Below, piece by piece: positions 15,102 to 24,079 of a stretch of DNA of 28,058 nt (positions are counted from its first letter, which is position 1; each line of letters begins with the position of its first letter). Source of the DNA: Clostridia bacterium BRH_c25. GTDB taxonomy: Bacteria; Bacillota_A; Clostridia; Lutisporales; Lutisporaceae. The stretch is from contig LOES01000088.1 of assembly GCA_001515955.1 (NCBI GenBank), positions 1 to 28,058 of the forward strand. Reading direction: 5' to 3'. The position numbers and the translations under genes are program-made. A model generated the notes under the pieces. The model worked only from the letters and a program-made list of their open reading frames with translations. It had not been told where the DNA came from and did not search any database.

Positions 15102-15593
15102 TTGTTGATATTGGGAATTGACCCGGGTATAGCAATACTAGGTTATGGACTTGTAAGATACGAAGCAAATAAATTTACTGTTATAGATTATGGGGCGATC
15201 ACTACAAATGCCGGCACGCCAATGTCAGGAAGACTTACCCGGATATACAACGAGCTTATTGATATAATTGACAAGTATAAACCTGATGCTTTTGCAGTTG
15301 AAGAGTTGTTTTTCAACAAAAATATTAAAACAGCTTTGACAGTAGGACATGCCAGAGGGGTAGCTGTTCTGGCGGGATCAAAATCAGGAGTTAAGGTTTA
15401 TGAGTATACCCCTCTCCAAGTCAAACAGGCGGTGGTAGGGTATGGCAGGGCTGAGAAGAGCCAGGTACAGCAAATGGTGAAGATACTTCTGAATCTCCGG
15501 GAGATACCAAAGCCTGATGATGTCGCAGACGCACTGGCTGTTGCCATTTGCCACGGTAATTCGTCCAATTTCTCGGAACAATTCAGATTGTAG
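15102..15593 (+). CDS. ruvC: RuvC Holliday junction endonuclease
   Basis: A 163-residue RNase-H-fold nuclease that cuts Holliday junctions symmetrically, working with RuvAB in recombinational repair. The four acidic residues of the active site are visible: D7 in GIDPG, E67 in AVEELFF, and D140 and D143 in [10 protein letters not shown]. Length is normal. The start is TTG at 15102, giving MLILGIDPG, eight bases after GGGTGGTG; an earlier in-frame TTG at 15084 would overlap that ribosome site. The gene is followed at 12 bases by ruvA. Confidence 0.95.
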   Translation: MLILGIDPGIAILGYGLVRYEANKFTVIDYGAITTNAGTPMSGRLTRIYNELIDIIDKYKPDAFAVEELFFNKNIKTALTVGHARGVAVLAGSKSGVKVYEYTPLQVKQAVVGYGRAEKSQVQQMVKILLNLREIPKPDDVADALAVAICHGNSSNFSEQFRL

Positions 15594-15605
15594 GGGTGAA
15601 GTAAT

Positions 15606-16190
15606 ATGTATGAATATTTAAATGGAAGAGTGGACTACATAGGTGAGGATTATGCCGTAATAGATATCTCGGGACTGGGCTACAAGGTGTTCACCTCTCA
15701 GAATACTGTAAGAAAACTTAAAATTAGTGAAATAGCGAAGATTTTTACTCATTTAATCGTCAAAGAGGATGACCTGGTGCTTTACGGATTTTCCACAAGG
15801 GATGAGCTTGGTATGTTCAAACTGCTGATATCAGTCTCTGGTGTGGGGCCAAAAGCAGGAGTTTCCCTTCTGAATCAGTACAAGTCATCGGAAATAGCCG
15901 CCTCCATAATTGCCAGAGATATAGGAAAGCTTACAAAAGCCCAGGGTATCGGGAAGAAGATTGCGGAAAGAATAATACTTGAGCTTAAAGACAAGATAGA
16001 TACAGAAAGTGCAATAGGAGGAATTGAGACCTTCGATGGAGGAGACGAAATATCACAGGTAATTGAAGCTTTGGTCTCCTTAGGGTATAATTATTCTATA
16101 GCTTCTACTGCTGTATTGAAGCTAAAGGATACAAAGAAACCTATCGATATTCTTATTAAGGATGCACTAAAACAGCTTGCAACTATGTGA
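15606..16190 (+). CDS. ruvA: RuvA Holliday junction DNA-binding subunit
   Basis: A 194-residue protein of normal RuvA length. It binds four-way junctions as a tetramer and loads the RuvB motor. Domain order: OB-fold (about 1-62), two helix-hairpin-helix motifs with VSGVGPKAG (about 78-86) and AQGIGKKIAERI (about 113-124), a short acidic linker, and the C-terminal three-helix domain (about 148-194) that contacts RuvB. It starts at ATG after AGGGGTGAAG, overlapping the end of ruvC's trailer. Confidence 0.96.
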   Translation: MYEYLNGRVDYIGEDYAVIDISGLGYKVFTSQNTVRKLKISEIAKIFTHLIVKEDDLVLYGFSTRDELGMFKLLISVSGVGPKAGVSLLNQYKSSEIAASIIARDIGKLTKAQGIGKKIAERIILELKDKIDTESAIGGIETFDGGDEISQVIEALVSLGYNYSIASTAVLKLKDTKKPIDILIKDALKQLATM

Positions 16191-16269
16191 ATAATAAGAA
16201 AAGCACTTACGCGGACATGGAGTGAAAGTATGAAATGTAATCCGCGGAAGGCTGAAGTGAGGAAGTACA

Positions 16270-17265
16270 ATGGAAGATAGATTGATAACACCAAAGATAA
16301 TAGACGAGGATGTTGAGGTTGATACCAACCTTAGACCCAAATCCCTTGAGGAATATATAGGACAGTCCAGTGCCAAGGAGAAAATTGATATTTTCATTCA
16401 GGCAGCGAATAAACGAAAAGAGACCCTGGACCATGTTCTGCTTTATGGCCCTCCGGGACTGGGTAAAACTACCCTTGCCAATATCATATCCAATGAACTG
16501 GGGGTTAGTATAAGAATTACCTCCGGACCTGCAATCGAAAAGCCGGGAGATCTGGCGGCAATTCTTACAAATCTTAATAGCAGTGATGTATTGTTTATCG
16601 ATGAGATACACAGGCTTAACAGAAGTGTTGAGGAAATCCTATATCCGGCCATGGAGGATTATGCTTTGGACATAATAATCGGCAAAGGTCCAAGTGCACG
16701 CTCCATCAGGCTTGACTTACCAAAATTTACCATGATAGGCGCCACAACAAGAGCTGGTATGCTTACCTCTCCACTCAGAGACAGATTTGGAGTTATTTGC
16801 AGACTTGATTATTACACAAATGAGGAGCTTTATCAAATAATAACCAGGTCGGCGAAAATACTGAAGATACAGGTGGATGATGAGGGAGCCTTTGAGATAG
16901 CGAGAAGGTCCAGGGGAACTCCAAGGGTTGCCAATAGACTTTTAAAAAGGGTAAGAGATTTTGCCCAGGTCAGAGCAGAAGGAATCATCGATATAGACAC
17001 GGCCGATAAGGCACTGAAGCTTCTGGAAATAGATGACATGGGACTTGATGATATTGACAAGAAGATGCTCCTGACAGTTATCAACAAGTTTGACGGAGGA
17101 CCGGTAGGCTTGGATACTCTCGCAGCATCAATAGGAGAAGACAGTGGCACCATAGAGGATGTTTACGAGCCGTACCTGCTGCAGATTGGCTTTATCAACA
17201 GGACACCAAGAGGTAGAATTGCTACCAATTCAGCTTACAGGCATTTTGGAATAAATAAGGATTAA
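16270..17265 (+). CDS. ruvB: RuvB Holliday junction branch-migration ATPase
   Basis: A 331-residue AAA+ motor that drives branch migration with RuvA. Walker A is GPPGLGKTT (60-68), Walker B LFIDEIHR (108-115), sensor 1 GATTRAG followed by RDRFG, and a C-terminal winged-helix domain (about 255-331). Length is normal. GTGAGGAAG lies before the ATG. The gap to ruvA is 79 bases and holds a short inverted repeat (GCGGA/TCCGC) but no terminator, so ruvCAB are probably one transcript. Confidence 0.97.
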   Translation: MEDRLITPKIIDEDVEVDTNLRPKSLEEYIGQSSAKEKIDIFIQAANKRKETLDHVLLYGPPGLGKTTLANIISNELGVSIRITSGPAIEKPGDLAAILTNLNSSDVLFIDEIHRLNRSVEEILYPAMEDYALDIIIGKGPSARSIRLDLPKFTMIGATTRAGMLTSPLRDRFGVICRLDYYTNEELYQIITRSAKILKIQVDDEGAFEIARRSRGTPRVANRLLKRVRDFAQVRAEGIIDIDTADKALKLLEIDDMGLDDIDKKMLLTVINKFDGGPVGLDTLAASIGEDSGTIEDVYEPYLLQIGFINRTPRGRIATNSAYRHFGINKD

Positions 17266-17280
17266 TCAGGGGTGAAACAA

Positions 17281-17826
17281 TTGAAACTATTGATGCATAT
17301 GTGCTGCGGTCCATGCGCTGTATATCCTCATCAGGTTCTAAGCAAGGAGCATGATATAACGGGGTTGTTTTATAATCCCAATATACATCCTTATACCGAA
17401 TATAAGAGAAGAATGGATACAGCTCAGGAATTTGCGGACAAATCTGGCTATAGGCTTATAACAATAGATGAGTACAACCTGGATGAGTTTCTCAGGAATG
17501 CTGCTTTCCGTGAAGGGCAGCGGTGCATGATGTGCTATGCCGACCGGCTTTCACGGGCTGCATCTGTTGCAAAAAAGGGAAGCTTTGATGCTTTTACAAC
17601 TACACTTTTGGTAAGCCCATTTCAGAAGCATGACCTTATCAGAAGCATAGGGGAGGAAGCAGGGGAAAAATACGGAGTGGAGTTTCTATATAGGGATTTC
17701 CGGGAGGGCTTCAAGGAGGGTGTGGAAAAATCCAAGCAGCTGCAACTATACAGACAGCCGTACTGTGGTTGTATATACAGCGAGAGGGACAGATATGTGC
17801 CTAAGAGAAAGGGTGGCAGAGAATGA
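17281..17826 (+). CDS. queH: Epoxyqueuosine reductase QueH
   Basis: A 181-residue protein of the QueH (former DUF208) family, which performs the last step of queuosine synthesis by reducing epoxyqueuosine in tRNA to queuosine. The conserved cysteines for the iron-sulfur cluster and second metal are visible: CCGPC (C8, C9, C12), RCMMC (C82, C85) and YCGC (C162, C164). The start is taken as TTG 17281, which gives MKLLMHMCCGPC and has GGGGTG six bases upstream; GTG 17272 is the alternative and would add three residues. It shares the pathway with queA and tgt further downstream. Its stop overlaps the next start (ATGA). Confidence 0.92.
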   Translation: MKLLMHMCCGPCAVYPHQVLSKEHDITGLFYNPNIHPYTEYKRRMDTAQEFADKSGYRLITIDEYNLDEFLRNAAFREGQRCMMCYADRLSRAASVAKKGSFDAFTTTLLVSPFQKHDLIRSIGEEAGEKYGVEFLYRDFREGFKEGVEKSKQLQLYRQPYCGCIYSERDRYVPKRKGGRE

Positions 17827-18038
17827 ATATCCAATATCTTGCGAAAACACTTATAGTACTTGGAGTAGGAATGGCTGTCTTTGGAGTTCTGCTTTACTTT
17901 GGCGGGAGATTAGGTATAGGAAGACTTCCGGGGGATATCTATATAAAAAAAGGTAACTTTACTTTTTATTTTCCAATTGTAACAAGTATTTTAGCCAGTA
18001 TTATTCTGACAGTGGTATTCGCACTTTTTAGAAGATAG
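17823..18038 (+). CDS. DUF2905 family small membrane protein
   Basis: A 71-residue protein with two membrane segments (about 7-27 and 47-68) joined by a short loop containing GRLPGDIYIKKGNFTFYFP, the hallmark of DUF2905. The function is unknown. In many Firmicutes it is found next to ruvB, queA or queG-like genes, as here. It overlaps queH by four bases (ATGA), so it is probably translated by coupling. Confidence 0.9.
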   Translation: MNIQYLAKTLIVLGVGMAVFGVLLYFGGRLGIGRLPGDIYIKKGNFTFYFPIVTSILASIILTVVFALFRR

Positions 18039-18083
18039 CAGATGCAGAAATCCTATATAGTTATATTGAAGGGAGTTGTCCTC

Positions 18084-19748
18084 ATGAAGGCAAAAAAAGT
18101 CGTACTAGCTTATTTGCTAATTACTGCAGTTGCGTTAGCATCCTTTTCTTTCAATGTAGAAACGGTACATGCCAACATCCCGGTCCCTGAGATAATAAAG
18201 GTTGGTCTGAGCTTTGGACCATCACAGGCAAACATCTTCACCCTGGGTAGTGAAACAGGCATGAGGATTTCAGGCTTTGAAAACGGTACATATAAAGATT
18301 TTTTCGAAGTGAACAATCCTGCAGGGATCAAGGTTCGCAGGGATGAATACTACAACATAGTGAACAGCAAGGAATGTGAGATTAACTACGTAAGAGCGGC
18401 CAAGTATGAGGGTGAAGTAATCGGACCCTATCATATACAGATAGGTGATGTTTATGCTGATATTGAAATAGCCAGGCAAGTGCTGAATAAGGTTTCTTCC
18501 ATTACCTCACCTGTATTTCTGGCATATGACGGAGGCTGGAGGGTGTGGTCCCAGCTATACCTGGATGAGAGCGAATGCCTCAAGCAGATACAGGTTATGC
18601 AGAATGAAATCAGTGACATAAGCTATTCAGTGGTATTTCCCGATAAAAAACGGATACAAATAATTGACAATACTACCGGTCAACTGATATTTTTATTGAA
18701 CAGCGAAGAAAAGGTAAAAATAACACCTAAGGAAGTGCAGGGGAAAGTCAGTTCATTATCATATAAAGGTAAAAAATACAGGGGAAGCATGACAATGCAA
18801 AGCCTGGCAGAAAGTAACGTTACATTGATAAATGAACTGTCCTTTGATCAGTACTTATACAGTGTTGTTCCTTCAGAAATGCCGGCAGCCTGGCATATAG
18901 AGGCGTTGAAGGCGCAGGCTGTAGCTTCAAGGAACTATGCACTGGCAACAATGGGCAGGCATAATGGCTATGGCTTTGATTTGTGCAGTACCGAGCACTG
19001 CCAGGCATATAACGGCTTGGAAAAGGAAAACATCAACTCCACAGAAGCTGTAAATGCTACCAAGGGCAGGATAATTACATATAATGGCGATCTAATAACT
19101 ACATATTTCCACTCAAGCAGTGGGGGACAGACTGAGAACAGTGAGAATCTGTGGGGTACAAAAACTGATTATATCAGGGGAGTAGATGACAAATACAGCC
19201 TTGGGAGCCCCCATGACAATTGGTCTCTTGACATGGACAGGGCAGCAATTAAAGAAAAGCTTGCCCGTGGAAATATAGATTTGGGTGAAATAACTGATAT
19301 AAGTATTCTGGAGGTCAGTCAGTACGGAAGGGTGACCAAGCTGGAGATAAAGGGCACAAAGGAAACAAGAGTATTTGAGAGGGAGAAAATCAGGAATATA
19401 ATAGGTACAACCACACTGAAGAGTATATGGTACACACTAAAAACAGACGCAGATATTTTTGTGAGGGGATCGTTATTGGGAGCTTCTGAGTCCGGCAGGG
19501 CTTCAAGCATGTATGTAGTATCTGCAGCAGGAAAAACAAAGGTAAGCAGTCCGGTCAACAAGGTAAGCATAAAAGGTATAAGCAGCAGTAAAGCCTACAA
19601 TATGATTCCCAATACATATACATTTGACGGAAAAGGCTTCGGTCATGGCTTGGGGATGAGTCAGTACGGAGCAAAAGGGATGGCTGAAGCAGGTAATAAC
19701 TATCAGCAAATATTGGAATACTATTATCAGGGTGCAAAAGTACAATAG
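18084..19748 (+). CDS. SpoIID/LytB domain protein, secreted
   Basis: A 554-residue exported protein with a signal peptide that probably ends after TVHA (about residue 30). The central and C-terminal SpoIID/LytB domain shows [18 protein letters not shown] and [14 protein letters not shown] (in SpoIID the glutamate of the PSEM motif is catalytic) and, near the end, [15 protein letters not shown]. SpoIID is a lytic transglycosylase needed to thin peptidoglycan during spore engulfment; LytB proteins enhance amidases. The protein is longer than SpoIID of Bacillus (about 340 residues) because of an extra N-terminal region (30-260). The start at 18084 is chosen over 18042 because GAAGGGAG lies upstream of it and the signal peptide begins there. 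It precedes queA by 14 bases. Confidence 0.88.
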   Translation: MKAKKVVLAYLLITAVALASFSFNVETVHANIPVPEIIKVGLSFGPSQANIFTLGSETGMRISGFENGTYKDFFEVNNPAGIKVRRDEYYNIVNSKECEINYVRAAKYEGEVIGPYHIQIGDVYADIEIARQVLNKVSSITSPVFLAYDGGWRVWSQLYLDESECLKQIQVMQNEISDISYSVVFPDKKRIQIIDNTTGQLIFLLNSEEKVKITPKEVQGKVSSLSYKGKKYRGSMTMQSLAESNVTLINELSFDQYLYSVVPSEMPAAWHIEALKAQAVASRNYALATMGRHNGYGFDLCSTEHCQAYNGLEKENINSTEAVNATKGRIITYNGDLITTYFHSSSGGQTENSENLWGTKTDYIRGVDDKYSLGSPHDNWSLDMDRAAIKEKLARGNIDLGEITDISILEVSQYGRVTKLEIKGTKETRVFEREKIRNIIGTTTLKSIWYTLKTDADIFVRGSLLGASESGRASSMYVVSAAGKTKVSSPVNKVSIKGISSSKAYNMIPNTYTFDGKGFGHGLGMSQYGAKGMAEAGNNYQQILEYYYQGAKVQ

Positions 19749-19762
19749 AAAGAGGGCATAAG

Positions 19763-20788
19763 ATGGATCTGAAGGATTTTTACTTCGATTTGCCTGATGA
19801 GCTTATCGCACAGGAACCGATTGTCAACAGAGATATGTCCAGACTGTTGGTGCTTGACAAAAACAACGGAGAAATAAAACACCGGAGCTTTAGAGATATT
19901 CTAGGGTACTTGAATAAAGGAGACTGCCTGGTATTGAACAATACAAGGGTAATACCCGCAAGGCTTTTCGGAGTAAAAAAGGATAGCTTGGGCAGTATAG
20001 AATTTTTGCTTTTGAACAGACGGGAAAAGGATATCTGGGAGGTTATGCTCCGGCCTGGGAAGAAGGCAAAAACTGGTGCAGTATTTCTCTTTGGCGGTGG
20101 AGAGCTTGAGGGAGAGATACTTGAGATACTTGAGGGAGGCAACCGTCTGGTAAGGTTCCATTATGAGGGCATCTTCGAGGAAGTGTTGGACCGGTTGGGG
20201 AATATTCCTTTACCCCCGTATATAAAGAAAGAGCTTGCGGACAGGGAACGATACCAGACGGTATATTCAAAGCATGAAGGCTCTGCGGCGGCACCGACAG
20301 CGGGGCTGCACTTTACTGAAGAGCTTCTGCGGCAGCTGGAGAGTGAGGGCATAAAGACAGCTTATGTGACACTTCATGTGGGACTTGGAACCTTCAGGCC
20401 CGTAAAGGTTGATAATATTCAAGAACACAAGATGCATTCAGAGTATTATGAGTTAAGTGCGGAAAGTGCCGAAGTTATTGAAAATGCCAGGTTAAATGGG
20501 GGAAGAGTTATCTGTGTAGGCACTACCTCCACCCGTACATTGGAATCAATAATGCAGAAAGAAGGGAGGCTCAGGGAAGATAGCGGCTGGACGGATATAT
20601 TCATATATCCGGGCTATAAATTCTTGATAACTGACGGACTCATAACAAACTTTCATCTGCCGGAGTCCACACTGCTGATGCTTGTAAGTGCATTAGCGGG
20701 CAAAGATAACATAATGAGGGCATATAAAGAAGCAATAGAAGAGAGGTATAGATTTTTCAGCTTTGGTGATGCAATGCTAATTATTTGA
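19763..20788 (+). CDS. queA: S-adenosylmethionine:tRNA ribosyltransferase-isomerase QueA
   Basis: A 341-residue protein, normal length for QueA. It transfers and isomerises the ribosyl part of S-adenosylmethionine onto preQ1 in tRNA to give epoxyqueuosine. Family sequences seen include [14 protein letters not shown] at the N-terminus, [29 protein letters not shown] and [21 protein letters not shown] near the C-terminus. It starts at ATG after AAAGAGGG. The structured leader of the next gene begins four bases after its stop, so read-through into that gene is likely. Confidence 0.97.
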   Translation: MDLKDFYFDLPDELIAQEPIVNRDMSRLLVLDKNNGEIKHRSFRDILGYLNKGDCLVLNNTRVIPARLFGVKKDSLGSIEFLLLNRREKDIWEVMLRPGKKAKTGAVFLFGGGELEGEILEILEGGNRLVRFHYEGIFEEVLDRLGNIPLPPYIKKELADRERYQTVYSKHEGSAAAPTAGLHFTEELLRQLESEGIKTAYVTLHVGLGTFRPVKVDNIQEHKMHSEYYELSAESAEVIENARLNGGRVICVGTTSTRTLESIMQKEGRLREDSGWTDIFIYPGYKFLITDGLITNFHLPESTLLMLVSALAGKDNIMRAYKEAIEERYRFFSFGDAMLII

Positions 20789-20792
20789 TTAT

Positions 20793-20886
20793 GTCCCTTC
20801 CAGGCAAAGCCTGTCAGCAGTGAAGCTCTGCTTCACTGAATGGACTGTTTATTGAATGTTTTGAAGCAAAACTAGGGGGTGTTTCA
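20793..20886 (+). promoter_or_regulatory. Structured leader copy 2 (three-way junction plus SD-adjacent hairpin)
   Basis: Predicted elements: P1 GTCC (20793-20796) with GGAC (20842-20845); P2 CAGGC (20801-20805) with GCCTG (20809-20813); joining TCAG; P3 CAGTGAAGC (20818-20826) with GCTTCACTG (20830-20838); then GTTTTG (20858-20863) with CAAAAC (20867-20872), followed by TAGGGGGT and the ATG at 20887. Compared with copy 1 (13664), P2 is shortened by two pairs on both sides at once, and the loops and one joining segment differ, while the stems and the CTTC and TCAG joins are identical. There is no terminator within it. Confidence 0.7.
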
Positions 20887-21519
20887 ATGAAGATAGGTCA
20901 ATTAAAGACCAGGATAATGAGGATGACAGTATATCTGGAGCTTATATTGGCGTTTTTTATTACTATTGGAATAGTTATTGGAATGGGAGATTTGGTTAAA
21001 TATCTTGTAATGATATTCCAGACCAATCCAGTTGAAACCTATGAAGTATTTCAAAAGTTTTTAGGACATATACTTATGCTTGTAGTAGGGGTTGAACTGG
21101 TTGCAATGCTGGTAATGCATACTCCCGGAAGTGTCATAGAGGTTCTGCTCTATGCAGTTGCAAGAACCATGCTTATATATAGCAAGAACACTTTAGACTT
21201 CTTGATCGGTATTGTAGCAATAGCCGGGATATTTGCAATCAGAAGATTTCTGTTTGTAGGCCGCATTTCAAACAGTGATGATATTAATGTCTTTAGTGCA
21301 ACCACTTCGGTTCCGGATATAAACAGGTATGTTGGAGTAAATATACCTGAAAGTCTGGGCAATACCATAGGCGGGGTGGTATTTCACGTTTCCGAACAGA
21401 GCTGCAGAAAAGTTGAGGTTGGAACAACTTTCCGGGTAGCAGACGCGCAGATAAGGGTAATTAAGCTTAATGGAGAGGTTATAGATAGAGTTGCCGTAGA
21501 GGAATATAATGACGATTAA
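20887..21519 (+). CDS. Membrane protein of unknown function, PsiE-like N-terminus
   Basis: A 210-residue protein. Four hydrophobic segments (about 13-35, 60-77, 83-98, 104-123) resemble the PsiE-like four-helix layout, with VELVAM in the second and VARTMLIYS after the third. A hydrophilic C-terminal domain (about 130-210) is rich in beta-type residues and contains GTTFRVADAQIRVIKLNGEVIDRVAVEEYND; it may be a small ligand-binding domain. I cannot name a function. It lies between queA and tgt, in the same direction, with the structured leader in front, and has GGGGG ten bases before its ATG. The tgt ribosome site begins about seven bases after its stop, so they are probably co-transcribed. Confidence 0.7.
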   Translation: MKIGQLKTRIMRMTVYLELILAFFITIGIVIGMGDLVKYLVMIFQTNPVETYEVFQKFLGHILMLVVGVELVAMLVMHTPGSVIEVLLYAVARTMLIYSKNTLDFLIGIVAIAGIFAIRRFLFVGRISNSDDINVFSATTSVPDINRYVGVNIPESLGNTIGGVVFHVSEQSCRKVEVGTTFRVADAQIRVIKLNGEVIDRVAVEEYNDD

Positions 21520-22650
<1,131 letters not shown>

Positions 22651-22672
22651 AGATAAAGGATAGAAAATAAAA

Positions 22673-22686
22673 TAATTGGCCAATTA
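22673..22686. promoter_or_regulatory. 14-bp perfect palindrome before yajC
   Basis: TAATTGGCCAATTA lies in the tgt-yajC gap. A perfect palindrome of this size may be an operator for an unknown regulator. No second copy was noticed in the window. Confidence 0.35.
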
Positions 22687-22794
22687 ATAAATATTAAGGA
22701 GGATTTTTGACTTATTTATTGAATACTAATTATGCTAGGATGTATTTATAGATCCTTGCATGACCCAGAAGATATAAAAGGAGGAATATGCAGC

Positions 22795-23079
22795 GTGAAT
22801 CAGTTGAATTCTTTGGGATGGATTTTACCTTACATAGTTGTTATCGGGGCTTTTTACTTTTTTCTGATAAGACCTCAGCAGAAGAGGGAAAAAGCAACCC
22901 AGGCTATGAGAAAGAGTGTTGAAGAAGGGACAGAAGTTGTAACAATAGGCGGATTATACGGCAAGGTTGTTAATGCTAAGGACGACGTACTTACAATAGA
23001 GGTTGGAGCTGATAAAGTAAAGCTCAAGGTTGCAAGGTGGGCAATAGGTAAAGTAGTAGATAGTAAGGATGAAAAGTAA
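22795..23079 (+). CDS. yajC: Preprotein translocase accessory subunit YajC
   Basis: A 94-residue protein with one N-terminal membrane segment (about 7-26, GWILPYIVVIGAFYFFLIRP) followed by the typical RPQQKREK and a small cytoplasmic domain (GTEVVTIGGLYGKVV). YajC associates with SecDF and the SecYEG channel. GTG 22795 is taken as the start because AAAGGAGG lies about ten bases upstream and the membrane segment begins directly after it; an in-frame ATG at 22732 would add 21 residues unlike the family. SecD and SecF are encoded 1.7 kb downstream instead of directly adjacent. Confidence 0.92.
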   Translation: MNQLNSLGWILPYIVVIGAFYFFLIRPQQKREKATQAMRKSVEEGTEVVTIGGLYGKVVNAKDDVLTIEVGADKVKLKVARWAIGKVVDSKDEK

Positions 23080-23103
23080 CTTGAATTCAAGTTACTTTTT
23101 TTT
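23074..23103 (+). terminator. Terminator after yajC
   Basis: AAGTAACTTG (23074-23083) pairs perfectly with CAAGTTACTT (23088-23097) around AATT and is followed by a run of eight T. The stem includes the yajC stop codon. Confidence 0.9.
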
Positions 23104-23143
23104 ACATGAATAAATGCCTCTTATAGCGAATAGATTTATAGGG

Positions 23144-23245
23144 AACAAACCTTCAGCAAAATGTGAAAAAGGGTAGCTTTTTCACACTTTTGCTTCCTTT
23201 GTTTACTTCGCAGAAAATTAAATACTCAACCAAGACTTTTCTGCG
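23144..23245 (+). other. Two long hairpins in the leader of the TIGR04086 gene
   Basis: The first is an interrupted stem: AACAAA (23144-23149)/TTTGTT (23198-23203), AGCAAAA (23155-23161)/TTTTGCT (23188-23194), and GTGAAAAAG (23163-23171)/CTTTTTCAC (23177-23185) around GGTAG. The second is CGCAGAAAA (23209-23217)/TTTTCTGCG (23237-23245) around a 19-nt loop. They lie between the yajC terminator and the next gene; neither ends in a U-run. Confidence 0.6.
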
Positions 23246-23280
23246 ATTAAAATAAAATATACTATAGGGGGTTATTTTGT

Positions 23281-23694
23281 ATGAGGAAGCTGAATAATTT
23301 TACAAAGAAGCCGGCTGCAGAAGAAAAAGGAATTAATATATATGGAACATTCATAAAATCACTGGGAATTTGCTTTGCAGTATCTTTTATTATGATAATA
23401 CTATATGCGCTTATACTGTCATTTACCAGTATGAGCGATTCATCCATGAGCATTACTATACAGATTATTATGATTGCGAGTATAGTGGTTTCCAGTATCT
23501 ACGGCGGAAAGAGAATATCAAGGAAGGGCTGGTTGTTTGGTATAGTCCTGGGGCTGATATTCACACTTCTGCTGGTGCCTTTAAACATAGGCTTTGGTCA
23601 GAGCTTCAGCTTTGACAAGTATTTTATGGCAAAGCTCCTTATGGGCAGTGCTGTAGGGCTGATTGGAGGAGTTATAGGCGTAAACCTCAATTGA
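23281..23694 (+). CDS. TIGR04086 family membrane protein
   Basis: A 137-residue membrane protein with a hydrophilic N-terminus (1-25) and four membrane segments (about 27-50, 57-73, 82-100, 112-135). It matches what I recall of the TIGR04086 family, small membrane proteins of Clostridia commonly found near the SCIFF peptide gene and the tgt/yajC region, as is the case here. The function is unknown. It starts at ATG with TAGGGGG upstream, preceded by two long hairpins, and scfA follows about 100 bases later. Confidence 0.75.
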   Translation: MRKLNNFTKKPAAEEKGINIYGTFIKSLGICFAVSFIMIILYALILSFTSMSDSSMSITIQIIMIASIVVSSIYGGKRISRKGWLFGIVLGLIFTLLLVPLNIGFGQSFSFDKYFMAKLLMGSAVGLIGGVIGVNLN

Positions 23695-23753
23695 AATTCC
23701 GATTTATTTCACATTTATTTTAGATTTTGCTTTTCCATAAATCACTAATATGA

Positions 23754-23759
23754 TATAAT
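23754..23759 (+). promoter_or_regulatory. Probable promoter -10 box of scfA
   Basis: A perfect TATAAT preceded by TGA, an extended -10 (TGNTATAAT). No good -35 box is found at 17 bases. An inverted repeat AATCACT (23740-23746)/AGTGATT (23765-23771) encloses the box and may be a regulatory site. Confidence 0.5.
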
Positions 23760-23792
23760 CTTTAAGTGATTAAACAATGAGGAGGAAACTAA

Positions 23793-23978
23793 ATGAGGCA
23801 TATCAGAACTATAAACAGCAAATCATTGTGTGACAGTGCACAAAAAGGCGGCTGTGGGGAATGCCAGAACTCATGCCAGTCAGCATGCAAGACTTCCTGC
23901 ACAGTAGCAAATCAGAAATGTGAAAATGTTGAGAACAGTAGAGTAAAACCTATAGCTTTGCATAAGAATTCACTTTAG
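23793..23978 (+). CDS. scfA: SCIFF ranthipeptide precursor, with C-terminal extension
   Basis: A 61-residue peptide whose first 45 residues match the SCIFF ('six cysteines in forty-five') precursor: MRHIRTIN at the start, then GGCGECQNSCQSACKTSC and NQKCEN ending exactly at residue 45. The six usual cysteines are C21, C24, C28, C32, C36 and C43. In the family a radical SAM enzyme (ScfB) adds thioether bridges to the cysteine region. Two oddities: an extra Cys at 13 in the leader part, and 16 further residues (VENSRVKPIALHKNSL) after the usual end. No maturase gene follows; only 101 bases separate it from the carbonic anhydrase gene. GAGGAGG lies eight bases before the ATG. Confidence 0.93.
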   Translation: MRHIRTINSKSLCDSAQKGGCGECQNSCQSACKTSCTVANQKCENVENSRVKPIALHKNSL

Positions 23979-24010
23979 GACAATAATATATATATCAATT
24001 TTGTACATAG

Positions 24011-24055
24011 GCAGTAATATGTAGGAAGCTTCTATGCATACCTATATGTTACTGC
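24011..24055 (+). terminator. Hairpin after scfA
   Basis: The 15-bp stem 24011-24025 with 24041-24055 contains two G-U pairs. It begins 32 bases after the scfA stop and is followed by only TTTAAAAC. It may act as a weak terminator or mRNA-stabilising end for the abundant small scfA message. Confidence 0.6.
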
Positions 24056-24079
24056 TTTAAAACATTTAATGGAGGATAT

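Noticed and set aside
16230..16280. 17-codon frame (ATG, with GGAGTG before it) overlapping the start of ruvB
   Set aside because: Short frames of this length occur by chance and nothing in the peptide is recognisable; it could at most couple ruvA and ruvB translation.
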